NCBI GenBank assembly: GCA_014379625.1
Contig: JACMLJ010000065.1
Span: 185,276 to 249,275 of the forward strand
Source of the DNA: Ferruginibacter sp.
GTDB lineage: Bacteria; Bacteroidota; Bacteroidia; Chitinophagales; Chitinophagaceae
Direction of reading: 5' to 3'
DNA length: 64,000 nucleotides
A program made the position numbers and the translations under genes. Below, piece by piece: positions 8,101 through 16,025 of this stretch. Within the stretch, counting starts at the first letter, position 1. Every line of letters starts with the position of its first letter. The notes beneath the pieces were generated by a model, which had not been told where the DNA came from, did no database searches, and worked only from the letters and a program-made list of their open reading frames with translations.

Positions 8101-8419
8101 CGCCATAATTGATATAGGCCATTTTGCCGGAGGTGATCCTGCCGGAGTTCCATAAATCGCCCTTATCATTTTTCAATAAAGCCGCTGAACTGGAAACCAA
8201 TATCTGGTAAGCGGTTTGGCGCAATCCCCTTTCCGAGTCATTTATCGCTTTTACTATATAACTCAAACCGGGATTGCTAACATCAACACCGAGTGGCTCT
8301 TTTCGTAATTCACACTGCAGGTCTGCAGGTAGTATTTTACTTTGGGGGCTGGCGAAAGAAACGCCCAACCCTGGAGTAATCAGCAGATATATAAAAAACA
8401 GTTTCCCTGTTATTTTCAT
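5159..8419 (-). CDS. GH78 alpha-L-rhamnosidase with inserted discoidin-like domain
   Basis: 1086 aa, exported (signal peptide about 1-23). Order: N-terminal beta domain (about 30-145); an inserted F5/8-type-C-like carbohydrate-binding segment (about 165-290); Bac_rhamnosid_N and concanavalin-like domains (about 320-620); the (alpha/alpha)6 catalytic barrel with TDCPHREKMGW at about 664-674, the GH78 general-acid region (E670 candidate); a later TSLTEKWD segment that carries the second catalytic Glu region in the family; and a C-terminal beta domain. It removes terminal alpha-L-rhamnose from glycans or glycosides. It is the last gene of the minus-strand PUL, 79 bp after GH97. Rhamnose is not a usual xyloglucan sugar, so it may broaden the locus to pectic or other side chains. 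Confidence 0.9.
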   Translation of the reverse strand: MKITGKLFFIYLLITPGLGVSFASPQSKILPADLQCELRKEPLGVDVSNPGLSYIVKAINDSERGLRQTAYQILVSSSAALLKNDKGDLWNSGRITSGKMAYINYGGKTLHSSQQCWWKLRVWDQAGRVSEWSQPASWTMGILHETDWKGSWLTAEGADKFALSPFGYKAMVSEKQTTVKWVQVDLQQIYPLDQIRLVPMFFEDRAGYGFPVNFKLEVSNDPQFGTATTVADYRSTPLANPGWKPANFKVKNITARYIRVTPYKLWGTGKNFNFALRQIAVLYDGKNIASGKPVEAFDSQEEDGWTKNNLTDEPSDRSALPNYSSMLLRKEFSVGNGLVRALIHVSGLSEYELTINGEKTGDFLLAPGWTNYLKTILYDTYDITRQLQKGTNAIGIMLGNGMYNIQPDSIRYVKFLNSFGPLKAIAHLRLEYADGSVKIVGTDASWQVSPGPVTYSNMFGGEDFDANLETAGWNKPFFKKDDRWKPALVTISPGGKLKGLSAAALPVKVIETIKPVKVTKLNNNIWIYDCGQNASMMPKISVTGPKGSYVRIIPAELLGKDGFADRRSATQDGARPAWWQYTLSGNGIESWKPKFFYQGARYLQVELFPAKENGQLPRVDSLEDLVVHAASTAIGTFSCDNDLFNRIYELVRWAQRSNMMSLMTDCPHREKMGWLEENHLNGPSLRYNFDMAPLFRKNMNDMVDAQLKNGFVPNIAPEYFIAGSADLTNGFRNSPEWGSSFIIVPWQQYLFSGDISLLERYYDKMKDYVAFLSSTAKNNIIHVGLGDWYDLGPKAPWGSQLTPVPFTATAIFYYDNWILSQVAHILNREEDAKAFKKTADEIRIAFNKEFYKPAIGQYGTGSQTCNAMPLFLNLAETGNRGKLIAAIVADIRKRGNGLTSGDVGYRFLLKALAGEGRSDVIFDMNNQSERPGYGYQLKMGATSLTEKWDAGVGDFGSQNHFMLGQINEWFFNDLAGIGPDEQGAGFRKIIIKPSVTVNLNWVKAAFASVSGNIISEWRKDKGRLQMNITIPPNTTATVYVPSKKEGGVTESGKAASGSKGVKYIKYYNGHSIYNVQSGSYQFNTDL

Positions 8420-8498
8420 CCTAAAACATTTTAAAAATCTCTGTGTAGAAATTACTTTTTTTGTCTTAAGGGATATGGATCAGTTGATGAAGACCACC

Positions 8499-10490
8499 TT
8501 ATTTTGAAGGATAAATTCTCGCTGCCCATCCCCCGCCATTGGCCAGATGAATGTTGATCTTATCCTTCGAAGATACGGTGATTACCTGTCGTTTGTAATC
8601 CGTTGCATCTTTATTGGCGTTCATACCGTCTTTAAATATTTCGGCTTCAAATTTCCCTTCGCCCAAAAAAGAAAGATCAATAACCAGGTCTCTTTCGTTC
8701 CAGTTGCTCATGGCGCCGACAAACCACTCATTATTTTTTTTACGGGCCAAAGCAATATACTCGCCCACCTTACCATCGAGGGCAACCGTTTCATCAAATA
8801 CCGTAGGCATTTTAGCAATAAAATCTGTACTCTCCTGCTCCTTCATGTAAGCGGTAGGGTTATCCGCTAGCATCTGCAGGGGTGCTTCAAACACAACGTA
8901 CATGGCTAACTGGTGGCAGCGTGTACCCTGGCTCATCGGTAATGAATTATTGGGCCGGAAATAGGCTTTGGTGGAATTACGCATTGCTCCCGGCGTATAA
9001 TCCATCGGACCGGCCATCATACGTATGAAGGGGATGGTTACATCATAACGGGGAACATCATCATTGGGCGTCCACTTTACATTTTCCATCCCTTTAACGC
9101 CTTCAAAATTTAATACATTTGGCCAGGTTCTTTGCAAACCGGTTGGCTTATACATGCCATGATAATCCAGCAGCAATTTATACTCCGCCGCTTTTTTAGA
9201 AATTACATATAAAGATGCAACCATCTTCTGATCATCCCGGTCCATAAAATCTATTTTAAAGCCCTTAATGCCCATGGAAGAATAAGTGGAAAATGCTTCG
9301 TCTAATTTTTTATCGGTAGCATACCATGACGCCCACAAAATGACACCCACATTTTTTTGTTTACCATAATCAATAATCTCCTTTAAATTAATTTTACCCG
9401 ATACATTCATCAGGTCAAGATTATTGCTCCAGCCTTCATCCAATACCACGTATTCTACTTTGTTGGCTGATGCGAAGTCGATATAATACTTATACGTTTC
9501 GGTGTTAATTCCCGCTTTAAAATCTACATGAGAAATATTCCAGTCGTTCCACCAGTCCCAGGCTACCTTACCCGGTTTTATCCAGGATTCATCGGCTATA
9601 CGTGATGGTGAGGCCAGCTTTTGCACCATATCATTATTGGCCAGTGCCGCATCATTATCGCTGATGACCACGGCCCGCCACGGAAAGCTTCTGGTGCCAT
9701 TAACGGTAGCGATATAACCGGCCCTTTTACTTACCATTGTATTCAGCATATTATACCCTCCCTGGAACTCCGCCAAAGGGTAGGGTGCAAACACTCCTTT
9801 AAAACCCTTTCCCGCAGGGGCGTTCGGACTAATAAACATACCGGGATAATCTTCCAGGTCGGCTTCGAGGATCACCGCCCTTTTATTACCGGTTTCGATA
9901 AGGATGGGCAGAAAGCCCAATGTGTCTTTATAAACTTTTGATACGGGCGCTTCTGTGTACAAAGCTTCGTAGGATTGTATGTATTGTTCGGGGCCTCTGA
10001 AATCCCTCACATAAGGAACAAAACATTTGTAGTCATTGTCAAAATTAAAATTGGCTTCTTCGGAGGAAATGATAATTTCGCCTTTCTTTTTTGTAAAGAA
10101 GCGATAAGCCACCCCATCATTATAAGCCCTGAATATAACACTATAATCGCCTTTACAATTTATCGCGAGCTGGTTATAATGGTCCATCACTGATTTCTTT
10201 TTATAAAGGGGTGTATTGAACACCGTATTTACAGTAGTATTTTTTGATGAAATAACAGTTGCATTATCCCCTAATACTTCCGTGCTGGCAAGTGTTAATG
10301 AAATAGCGGATGGCGCTATGATCAGATCCTGTCCGTGTTTTACCGACCAGTTCATTTTAGTACCCGCTTCAAGATTAACTATAATTTTGCCATCGGGTGA
10401 TGCAAGCGTAAAGGACTTATTTTTTTGCGCAGCTACGACTGACACGGTTAAGAGCAATAATAATAATAGACCTGGATAGTTGTATTTCAT
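8499..10490 (-). CDS. GH97 glycoside hydrolase, probable alpha-galactosidase type
   Basis: 663 aa from the ATG at 10490. I reject a longer frame to 10628 because the signal peptide MKYNYPGLLLLLLLTVSVVA begins at 10490 and the longer start would run into the preceding gene. GH97 N-terminal beta-sandwich about 25-290, TIM barrel about 300-560 (VAWDWWNDW, VVLDEGWS, GFKIDFMDRDD, LNFEGVKG), C-terminal domain to the end. D414 in KIDFMD and E463 in NFEG sit almost where I recall the nucleophile and acid/base of the retaining alpha-galactosidase BtGal97b, rather than the inverting SusB pattern. Thus alpha-galactosidase is more likely than alpha-glucosidase (inference). Periplasmic. Member of the PUL. 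Confidence 0.88.
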   Translation of the reverse strand: MKYNYPGLLLLLLLTVSVVAAQKNKSFTLASPDGKIIVNLEAGTKMNWSVKHGQDLIIAPSAISLTLASTEVLGDNATVISSKNTTVNTVFNTPLYKKKSVMDHYNQLAINCKGDYSVIFRAYNDGVAYRFFTKKKGEIIISSEEANFNFDNDYKCFVPYVRDFRGPEQYIQSYEALYTEAPVSKVYKDTLGFLPILIETGNKRAVILEADLEDYPGMFISPNAPAGKGFKGVFAPYPLAEFQGGYNMLNTMVSKRAGYIATVNGTRSFPWRAVVISDNDAALANNDMVQKLASPSRIADESWIKPGKVAWDWWNDWNISHVDFKAGINTETYKYYIDFASANKVEYVVLDEGWSNNLDLMNVSGKINLKEIIDYGKQKNVGVILWASWYATDKKLDEAFSTYSSMGIKGFKIDFMDRDDQKMVASLYVISKKAAEYKLLLDYHGMYKPTGLQRTWPNVLNFEGVKGMENVKWTPNDDVPRYDVTIPFIRMMAGPMDYTPGAMRNSTKAYFRPNNSLPMSQGTRCHQLAMYVVFEAPLQMLADNPTAYMKEQESTDFIAKMPTVFDETVALDGKVGEYIALARKKNNEWFVGAMSNWNERDLVIDLSFLGEGKFEAEIFKDGMNANKDATDYKRQVITVSSKDKINIHLANGGGWAARIYPSK

Positions 10491-10566
10491 TTTATTTGTG
10501 GATTTATATTTTTGTTCTTTTAAAAAAAGTGAAGCAGGTAAAACAATACTACCGGAGTGAGGGTAA

Positions 10567-12312
10567 TTATTTCTTTTCCACAACCAACATAACAATACCT
10601 CTGCCGGGTACTGTGACTTTGATACCATTGGTTGTAAGCGCCGATCTTGCGTTTAATGTGGCATAAGCAGCCGGTCCGCCTGCCTCCGTTGAAGGCCCGG
10701 AGCCGTTCACCAACACCTTCCTGGAAAATTCCCCGTTATCAGTGCTCCCTTCAAGACTGTACCAATAAAAGCGGCTACCGGTGTTGAAGTTATTTATTTT
10801 CACTTCTACAGTTTGAGGGCCTGGGCCTGTATTTACCACAGATATATTTGCCTCACCCGAACTATAAGTGGACGAGTACGCTTTTATATCAGCGCTTCCC
10901 TGGACCGAAGAAGGTATTAACCTGTCGCCCAATAATTTTTGAAAATAATACAGGTAATAAAATGAAGGTCTTGGACTCCATTTTGACATACCCGGGTCAT
11001 CACCGGCACTAAAAAGCCCATGATCATTGCCATTATCCCAACCATTCATCAGGTCCCAGCGTGCAGACATACCATATTTATTTTTCAATGCCTCACCTAT
11101 TACCAGTACTGAAAAAACACCGCTGGTATTTGACACTTGTTGTTTTGAATCTTTTGCCCACATATTCCATTCGTCCATTACAACCGGTTTAACGGTAGCT
11201 CCATTTGCCTGCAATGTTTGTGTGATATAGTTCATCATCTGGGCCGGTACGGTTAAGGCTGAGGAAAGTACCACGGCCGCATTGGAATTTTGATCAAAAG
11301 GTGTAAAATAATTATGACCTACATAAAAATCGGCTTTATTATTAGTGCCGGTCATCATCCCGGTATTCCAGGTTTTTACAGTATTCGTTTGCCAGGATTC
11401 CGGTGGTGACTCCACTGCTACAGCCCCTATATAAATTGTTTTGCCAATTTCTGTTGCCGCCTTTTTCATAGAGTCAACAAAAACTTTAAAATGTTTTGCA
11501 TACAAAGCGCCGGTTAAAAATTCGGGCTGGCCGTCTTTATTCAGCGCCGTGTTGATGCGATAGCCCCATTCCCAATCGCCATAATTTTCATTGCCGATCT
11601 CCCAATACCTGGTACGGCCATTATCATATCGCACCCAATCTGCAGCAAGGTGTGCCGCCGTGGCAACAGGGTCGGTACTGGTACCATATCGTGAATAGCC
11701 AAAATTGATAGTAATGATGCCCTTGTTATTTGTTTGCTGTAGCAGGGAGTAATAATTATCCAGTGAGCACATCCAGTTTAGAGTTGTTTTACCCTGCCGA
11801 TAACCGGGATTTTTATCAATCCCGTCTTTATCTTTTATAAGCGCAGGTACATCAGCAGGAATGACACCCTCGGGCGCATTCCAAAAATAGGCATCGCTTG
11901 AACTGCCGCCGGGAAACCGAATAATATGCGGGTGCAGGTTAGTGATATTTGTCAGGGCCTGGGGCTCTGTGATCGTCGGGCCCATCCACCAAACCGCATT
12001 GTGGCCAAATTCTGACAAGGGTATCTTAGTAATGATGGTAGAAGCATCGGCTGTAACCGTAGTGGTGGCGGTGGCGGCAACGGGGGCGTCTGTAAAGCCC
12101 GGGGGTACAAAAGTTTTTGGCTGCCAGTCATCCAAAAAAAAACCAATAGTATTTGCTATTGCCGGATCCACCGCCGGTGTCACGACAGGTGGTGTGACGG
12201 GCGGGACTATCGGAGGCGCCGGAGTTGTATCCTTAGCTTTGGAGCAGGAAAAAACTGCCGCTGCGAGGAGGAATAAAGTTAGCGTCCACATCATCGTTTT
12301 TACCAGTTGCAT
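10567..12312 (-). CDS. GH51-like alpha-L-arabinofuranosidase lipoprotein (clan GH-A)
   Basis: 581 aa. Lipoprotein signal with C23 in VFSCSK, then a Pro/Thr-rich linker (about 28-50). A TIM-barrel domain (about 55-460) has IIRFPGGSSSD, the acid/base motif RYWEIGNENYG (E242) and nucleophile motif VVMDEWNMW (E381); the DEWNxW form is typical of GH51. A C-terminal beta-sandwich (about 460-581) follows. The expected activity is removal of arabinofuranosyl side chains at the outer membrane or periplasm; related GH-A families (GH39, GH79) cannot be fully excluded. It lies 33 bp downstream of the GH9 remnant in the PUL. Confidence 0.72.
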   Translation of the reverse strand: MQLVKTMMWTLTLFLLAAAVFSCSKAKDTTPAPPIVPPVTPPVVTPAVDPAIANTIGFFLDDWQPKTFVPPGFTDAPVAATATTTVTADASTIITKIPLSEFGHNAVWWMGPTITEPQALTNITNLHPHIIRFPGGSSSDAYFWNAPEGVIPADVPALIKDKDGIDKNPGYRQGKTTLNWMCSLDNYYSLLQQTNNKGIITINFGYSRYGTSTDPVATAAHLAADWVRYDNGRTRYWEIGNENYGDWEWGYRINTALNKDGQPEFLTGALYAKHFKVFVDSMKKAATEIGKTIYIGAVAVESPPESWQTNTVKTWNTGMMTGTNNKADFYVGHNYFTPFDQNSNAAVVLSSALTVPAQMMNYITQTLQANGATVKPVVMDEWNMWAKDSKQQVSNTSGVFSVLVIGEALKNKYGMSARWDLMNGWDNGNDHGLFSAGDDPGMSKWSPRPSFYYLYYFQKLLGDRLIPSSVQGSADIKAYSSTYSSGEANISVVNTGPGPQTVEVKINNFNTGSRFYWYSLEGSTDNGEFSRKVLVNGSGPSTEAGGPAAYATLNARSALTTNGIKVTVPGRGIVMLVVEKK

Positions 12313-12345
12313 TGTATAGCATTTAAAAGTTATGGTTATTGTTTG

Positions 12346-12799
12346 CTAAAGCAGGTTTTGAAAAGCATTATTATTTAAGGTTTTATTTATTAAAGGTGCC
12401 TGGTAAAAAAGCAACCGATTCCCAGACCTTCCCTTTAAAGCAATATTATCCGCTATTTTGAATGGACAGGAAGGGCGGGTAACTTCTATTGCAATAACAT
12501 AATCGCCTGTTTTTTTAAAACTGCTGAAATCTGCAATACGGCTGATGACGGAGGAATTACCAGATTGAATAGATTTGCTTGGCGCACCCCTGAATACCGT
12601 ATCTTTCAAATTGGCCGAAACTACAAAAAAAATCCGTTTTTAAGGGCCTGGTGAGCACAGCTAATTTGGGTGCATTTGGGTAAAAGCCCAACTGGTTCAA
12701 TTGTATGTCGGTAGGCATGACCTGCGCTTTGGACAGGCAGGTATTCAGCATTAAAAAAAATAAACAGCAATATGCAGAAAAAAGTCTTTTCATTTTCAT
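12346..12799 (-). pseudogene. Decayed GH9 endoglucanase: signal peptide and N-terminal Ig-like domain only
   Basis: From the ATG at 12799 the frame reads a signal peptide (MKMKRLFSAYCCLFFLML) and the start of the GH9 N-terminal Ig-like domain (IQLNQLGFYPNAPKLAVL). At an eight-base homopolymer (A8 on the plus strand, 12625-12632) the reading frame is lost; removing one base restores the domain in the next frame (VVSANLKDTVFRGAPS, then TGDYVIAIEV, then CPFKIADN) down to a stop at 12346. The (alpha/alpha)6 catalytic domain that should follow, over 400 residues, is absent, and the GH51-like gene starts 33 bp later. So there is both a frameshift and a large 3' deletion. A sequencing slip could explain the first but not the second. 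Confidence 0.85.
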
Positions 12800-12970
12800 T
12801 TTCTTAAATCACTATAAACCGTTAATATCATGCAATGTAATTTCTTTACATTATCACTTATCCCAATTGCTAAAAACTGATTATAACCGGATAGGATAGT
12901 ATATAAATTTTTACACTGCCAAATACCCGGCGGGAAAAACCAATTGCCGGCGATGCCAAAATAGTACCAA

Positions 12971-15379
12971 TTATTTTGTAACAATATTTACAGAAAATGA
13001 CTGTAAACCTTTTGCAGTGGCTTTTACCGTTACATTGCCTGCTTTTTCACCCGCCTGTACCACGGCAAGGCAAAGACCATTAAATGCTTGGTGTTTATCG
13101 GTCTTAAAACTTTCCATGCTTGTCTGGCAGCCGTTATCGGTTGCAACTATTGCCGCGTTTCCGCTAATAGTAAACTGTAGCAGGTTATCCGCATCAGGCA
13201 CCAGTATCCCTTTTGCATCTACAATTTTAGCGGTGATAAATGACAGGTCATTTCCATCCGCATGTATCAGTTTCCTGTCTGCCGATAAAATGATTTTAGC
13301 CGGGGCGCCTGCTGTTTTTATTTCTTTCGTTAAAACAACCTTTCCATTTTTTCTGGATACCGCCCTCAGTGTTCCAGCCGTATAATCAACTCTCCAAAAC
13401 ACATGCATATCATCCCCTTTTTTCTTCCTGGTTCCCAGTGATCTCCCGTTCAAAAACAATTCCACCTCATCTGCATTATTGTAATAAGCCCACACATCAA
13501 CTGTTTTACCCGCCTGCCAGTTCCAATGAGGAAAAATATGCAATACGGGTTTAATGGTCCATACGCTTTGGTATAAATGATACACATCTTTTGGAAAACC
13601 CGCCAGGTCTACGATACCAAAATAACTGCTGCGTGCCGGCCAGGGATAAGGGGTGGGTTCGCCAATATAATCAAATCCTGTCCATATATACATGCCTGAT
13701 ACATGCTGCAATTTTTCAAAAGCTTTCAATGTTTGTTCATGACTGCTGCCCCAGGGTGCGTAACAATTATCATAGGCAGAACAGGTAAGGTCTGCATTGC
13801 CTGTTTTTAATGCGGAATCCCAGCGCACTGGCCATACCCGTATGCTGTCGCCGGGCATATCGTAGTGCCCCCTCGTTTGTAATGCTGAAACAGATTCGGT
13901 TACAATAAATGGTTTGCGGCCCCACTTTAAAAAAACACTATCCCAAAGCTTGTGACTATAATTATAACCGATCAGGTCAGTAACCCCCGCCTGCAATAAT
14001 TTTGACCATGAATTTACTTCGTTGTTAGCCGTTACCGTTAGCCTGGTGGTATCAAGCCCCTTTACAATATTTACAAGGTCTGTTACAATTCTTTTGGCAG
14101 ACAGGTCAGTTGAATCGCCCCATTGTTCGCCCACTTCATTGCCCACGCTCCAGATAAATACGGAGGGATGATTTCTGTCCCGCAATACCTGGTCTTCCAG
14201 GTCTTTCTTGTGCCATTGTACAAATTCAAGATGATAGTCTGTTTTATTTTTACCTTTTTCCCACATATCAAAAGCTTCATCCATTACAATAAAACCCATT
14301 TTATCACAGAGGTCCAACAACTCCGGCGCAGGCGGGTTATGCGAGGTACGAATGCCATTGCAACCCATCGTCTTTAATATTTCCAACTGGCGTTGCGCAG
14401 CCCTGTAGTTGAAAGCAGTACCGAGGCTGCCCAGGTCGTGATGATTACAAACACCTCTTATTTTTACTGATTTACCATTCAGGATAAATCCCTTATCAAT
14501 ATCAAATTTAAAAGAACGGATGCCAAAACTTGTTTCGGTTTCATCCATTACTTTATTACCAACTATTATTTGGGTAACCGCCTTATAGAGATAAGGATCT
14601 TCAACGCCCCATAAGCGGGGATTTTTTAAAAGAAAGGAATGAGATAATTGATCTCCTGACCCCGTTTCTCTTTTTTGCAAAAGAATTTTTCCCGTCGCAT
14701 CATAAATAATAATATTCACGGAATCAGTGCCTGATTTTAAACTCCCGTTAATTTTAGTATCAATGGTGATTTTTGCTGATGTATTCGTTACCTGCGCGGT
14801 GGTAATAAATGTACCCCAATCTGCAATTGCAGCGATTTTATTTGTTTTTTGCAACCACACTTTCCTGTAAATACCACTGCCACTATACCAGCGGCTATTG
14901 GGTTGCTGGTTGTTATTTACTTTTACTACGATTATGTTTTTTGCGGCGTAATTTAAAAATGGTGTAAGGTTATAAGCAAAGGAAATATATCCATTAGGGC
15001 GGTAACCTAATAAATGCCCGTTGAGCCAAACCGTGCTGCGGCAATAAACCCCATCAAAATGTATGGAAATATTTCTGCCCCTATCCGTAGCCGGTACCAT
15101 AAACTCTTTGGTGTACCAGCCCATACCGCCCCGCAACGCGCCACCACCAGTGCCAGAAGGACTTGTTGAATCGAAAGGCAATTCGATGCTCCAGTCGTGG
15201 GGCACATCTAAACTGCGCCAGTTATTTATATTCGCGGGAAGTTTACTGTAATCATTCACGCTGTCTAAAATAAATTTCCAGTTCTTGTTGAAATTTTCTG
15301 TTTTTCTTCCTTCCTGCTGTGCCGATACATTGCTGAATATAACTGTGGCGATATACAGGCAGCAAATAATTTTCTTCAT
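12971..15379 (-). CDS. GH2 beta-galactosidase
   Basis: 802 aa, signal peptide about 1-20 (MKKIICCLYIATVIFSNVSA). Domains: sugar-binding jelly roll (25-185), Ig-like (190-290), TIM barrel (295-590) with acid/base E415 in WSVGNEVGEQ and nucleophile E495 in FIVTESVSA, then DUF4982-type and Ig-like C-terminal domains (600-802). The TIM core also has NGIRTSHNPP and MDEAFDMWEK. The likely role is removal of beta-galactose from side chains in the periplasm; other GH2 specificities are possible. It is separated from the surface-protein gene upstream by 646 bp holding repeats and a decayed T9SS tail, and followed by the GH9 remnant. Confidence 0.9.
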   Translation of the reverse strand: MKKIICCLYIATVIFSNVSAQQEGRKTENFNKNWKFILDSVNDYSKLPANINNWRSLDVPHDWSIELPFDSTSPSGTGGGALRGGMGWYTKEFMVPATDRGRNISIHFDGVYCRSTVWLNGHLLGYRPNGYISFAYNLTPFLNYAAKNIIVVKVNNNQQPNSRWYSGSGIYRKVWLQKTNKIAAIADWGTFITTAQVTNTSAKITIDTKINGSLKSGTDSVNIIIYDATGKILLQKRETGSGDQLSHSFLLKNPRLWGVEDPYLYKAVTQIIVGNKVMDETETSFGIRSFKFDIDKGFILNGKSVKIRGVCNHHDLGSLGTAFNYRAAQRQLEILKTMGCNGIRTSHNPPAPELLDLCDKMGFIVMDEAFDMWEKGKNKTDYHLEFVQWHKKDLEDQVLRDRNHPSVFIWSVGNEVGEQWGDSTDLSAKRIVTDLVNIVKGLDTTRLTVTANNEVNSWSKLLQAGVTDLIGYNYSHKLWDSVFLKWGRKPFIVTESVSALQTRGHYDMPGDSIRVWPVRWDSALKTGNADLTCSAYDNCYAPWGSSHEQTLKAFEKLQHVSGMYIWTGFDYIGEPTPYPWPARSSYFGIVDLAGFPKDVYHLYQSVWTIKPVLHIFPHWNWQAGKTVDVWAYYNNADEVELFLNGRSLGTRKKKGDDMHVFWRVDYTAGTLRAVSRKNGKVVLTKEIKTAGAPAKIILSADRKLIHADGNDLSFITAKIVDAKGILVPDADNLLQFTISGNAAIVATDNGCQTSMESFKTDKHQAFNGLCLAVVQAGEKAGNVTVKATAKGLQSFSVNIVTK

Positions 15380-15451
15380 GGTTTTAGATTGGTTTAGTGT
15401 TTAAAGTTATTGTGCATAGCTGGTAATTACCGCTCCAGATTTAAACGCCGG

Positions 15452-15521
15452 TGAACTATAAACGTTCAACGTTCAACTATCAACGGTCTGTAACCGGACA
15501 ACCATCAACTTACAACTAACT
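15452..15521. repeat. Degenerate heptad array F
   Basis: Seven-bp-period words AAACGTT, CAACGTT, CAACTAT, CAACGGT, then looser units to CTTACAA. Same word family (complement of GTTGACC-type units) as array A. Lies about 70-140 bp upstream of the GH2 start in the 15380-16025 gap. Confidence 0.55.
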
Positions 15522-15542
15522 GTCTTGGATATTAAAACGGAA

Positions 15543-15644
15543 CTATTGCTTAACAAATTTAATACTTGTAATTGGCTGGTTTATATCACGTGCAGATAAA
15601 CTTAGCAAATACATTCCCGCCGGAAAATTATTTACTTCATTTAT
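15543..15644 (-). pseudogene. Orphan T9SS type A C-terminal sorting-domain fragment
   Basis: Reading the minus strand after an in-frame TAA (15645-15647), 33 codons run to a TAG at 15543-15545. They include NNFPAGMYLLSLSA and end SIKFVKQ. This is the last part of a type IX secretion tail (hallmarks: PAGxYxLxL, then a basic K-F-V-K end). Nothing coding for the rest of a secreted protein remains upstream, where a dispersed repeat begins at 15653. It marks the end of a lost T9SS-exported protein, presumably a glycanase that once lay between the surface binding protein and GH2. Confidence 0.7.
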
Positions 15645-15652
15645 TTAAGCAG

Positions 15653-15786
15653 CTAAATTAATCTGAGCGATTAAAACTAAAGAAGAGCCTGAATTTCAAA
15701 TGTGAAAATGTGAAAAATTGAAAATGACTCAATGCCGGCTAAGGCGCTAAATCAAAAAAGTGACAACCTGTTTGCAATTTTTTCTG
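15653..15786. repeat. Dispersed intergenic repeat, copy 1
   Basis: Two conserved blocks match 47502-47628: block 1 starts CTAAATTAATCTGAGCGATT and runs through AAAACTAAAGAAGAG to ATTTCAAATGTG; block 2 is AAAAAAGTGACAAC then CTGTTTGCAATTTTTT. About 50 variable bases lie between. No coding frame is shared. In both copies the element lies upstream of a minus-strand gene start. Confidence 0.8.
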
Positions 15787-15966
15787 CCCTTGCACCTATT
15801 CTATGCTGTGTTATGACCCACACATTACCGGCAAAGTGAAAAATCATGCGTATACCACTATCATCTTAATAACTTTAATTAAAACCAATTCTGTTGGAAT
15901 GATAAAATTAACAATGGGTACTTGAATATTGCTTTGGATATTAACTAAAACTTGCCTCAGAAGCCG

Positions 15967-16001
15967 GCACCGGCACCCTTTCAAACAGGGTACCCCGGTG
16001 C
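15967..16001 (-). terminator. Strong hairpin after the surface glycan-binding gene
   Basis: GCACCGG (15967-15973) pairs with CCGGTGC (15995-16001), and inside it ACCCT (15975-15979) with AGGGT (15987-15991), around a 7-nt loop. It begins 25 bp after the stop of the surface glycan-binding protein. There is no strong U-run, so it may be a partial terminator or an mRNA-stabilising 3' structure that sets SusCD output above the downstream hydrolases. Confidence 0.5.
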
Positions 16002-16025
16002 TAACTACTGCTTGCTATAAAAAAA

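Noticed and set aside
10491..10628. Longer N-terminus for the GH97 gene
   Set aside because: The signal peptide begins at 10490; the extension overlaps the GH51-like gene and lacks export features.
12796..12984. 62-codon minus-strand open frame between GH2 and the GH9 remnant
   Set aside because: No domain or signal peptide; it overlaps both neighbours by a few bases and looks like the spacer.
15653..15786. Insertion-sequence remnant for the dispersed repeat
   Set aside because: No transposase-like frame, terminal inverted repeats or target duplication could be seen, so it is listed only as a repeat of unknown nature.
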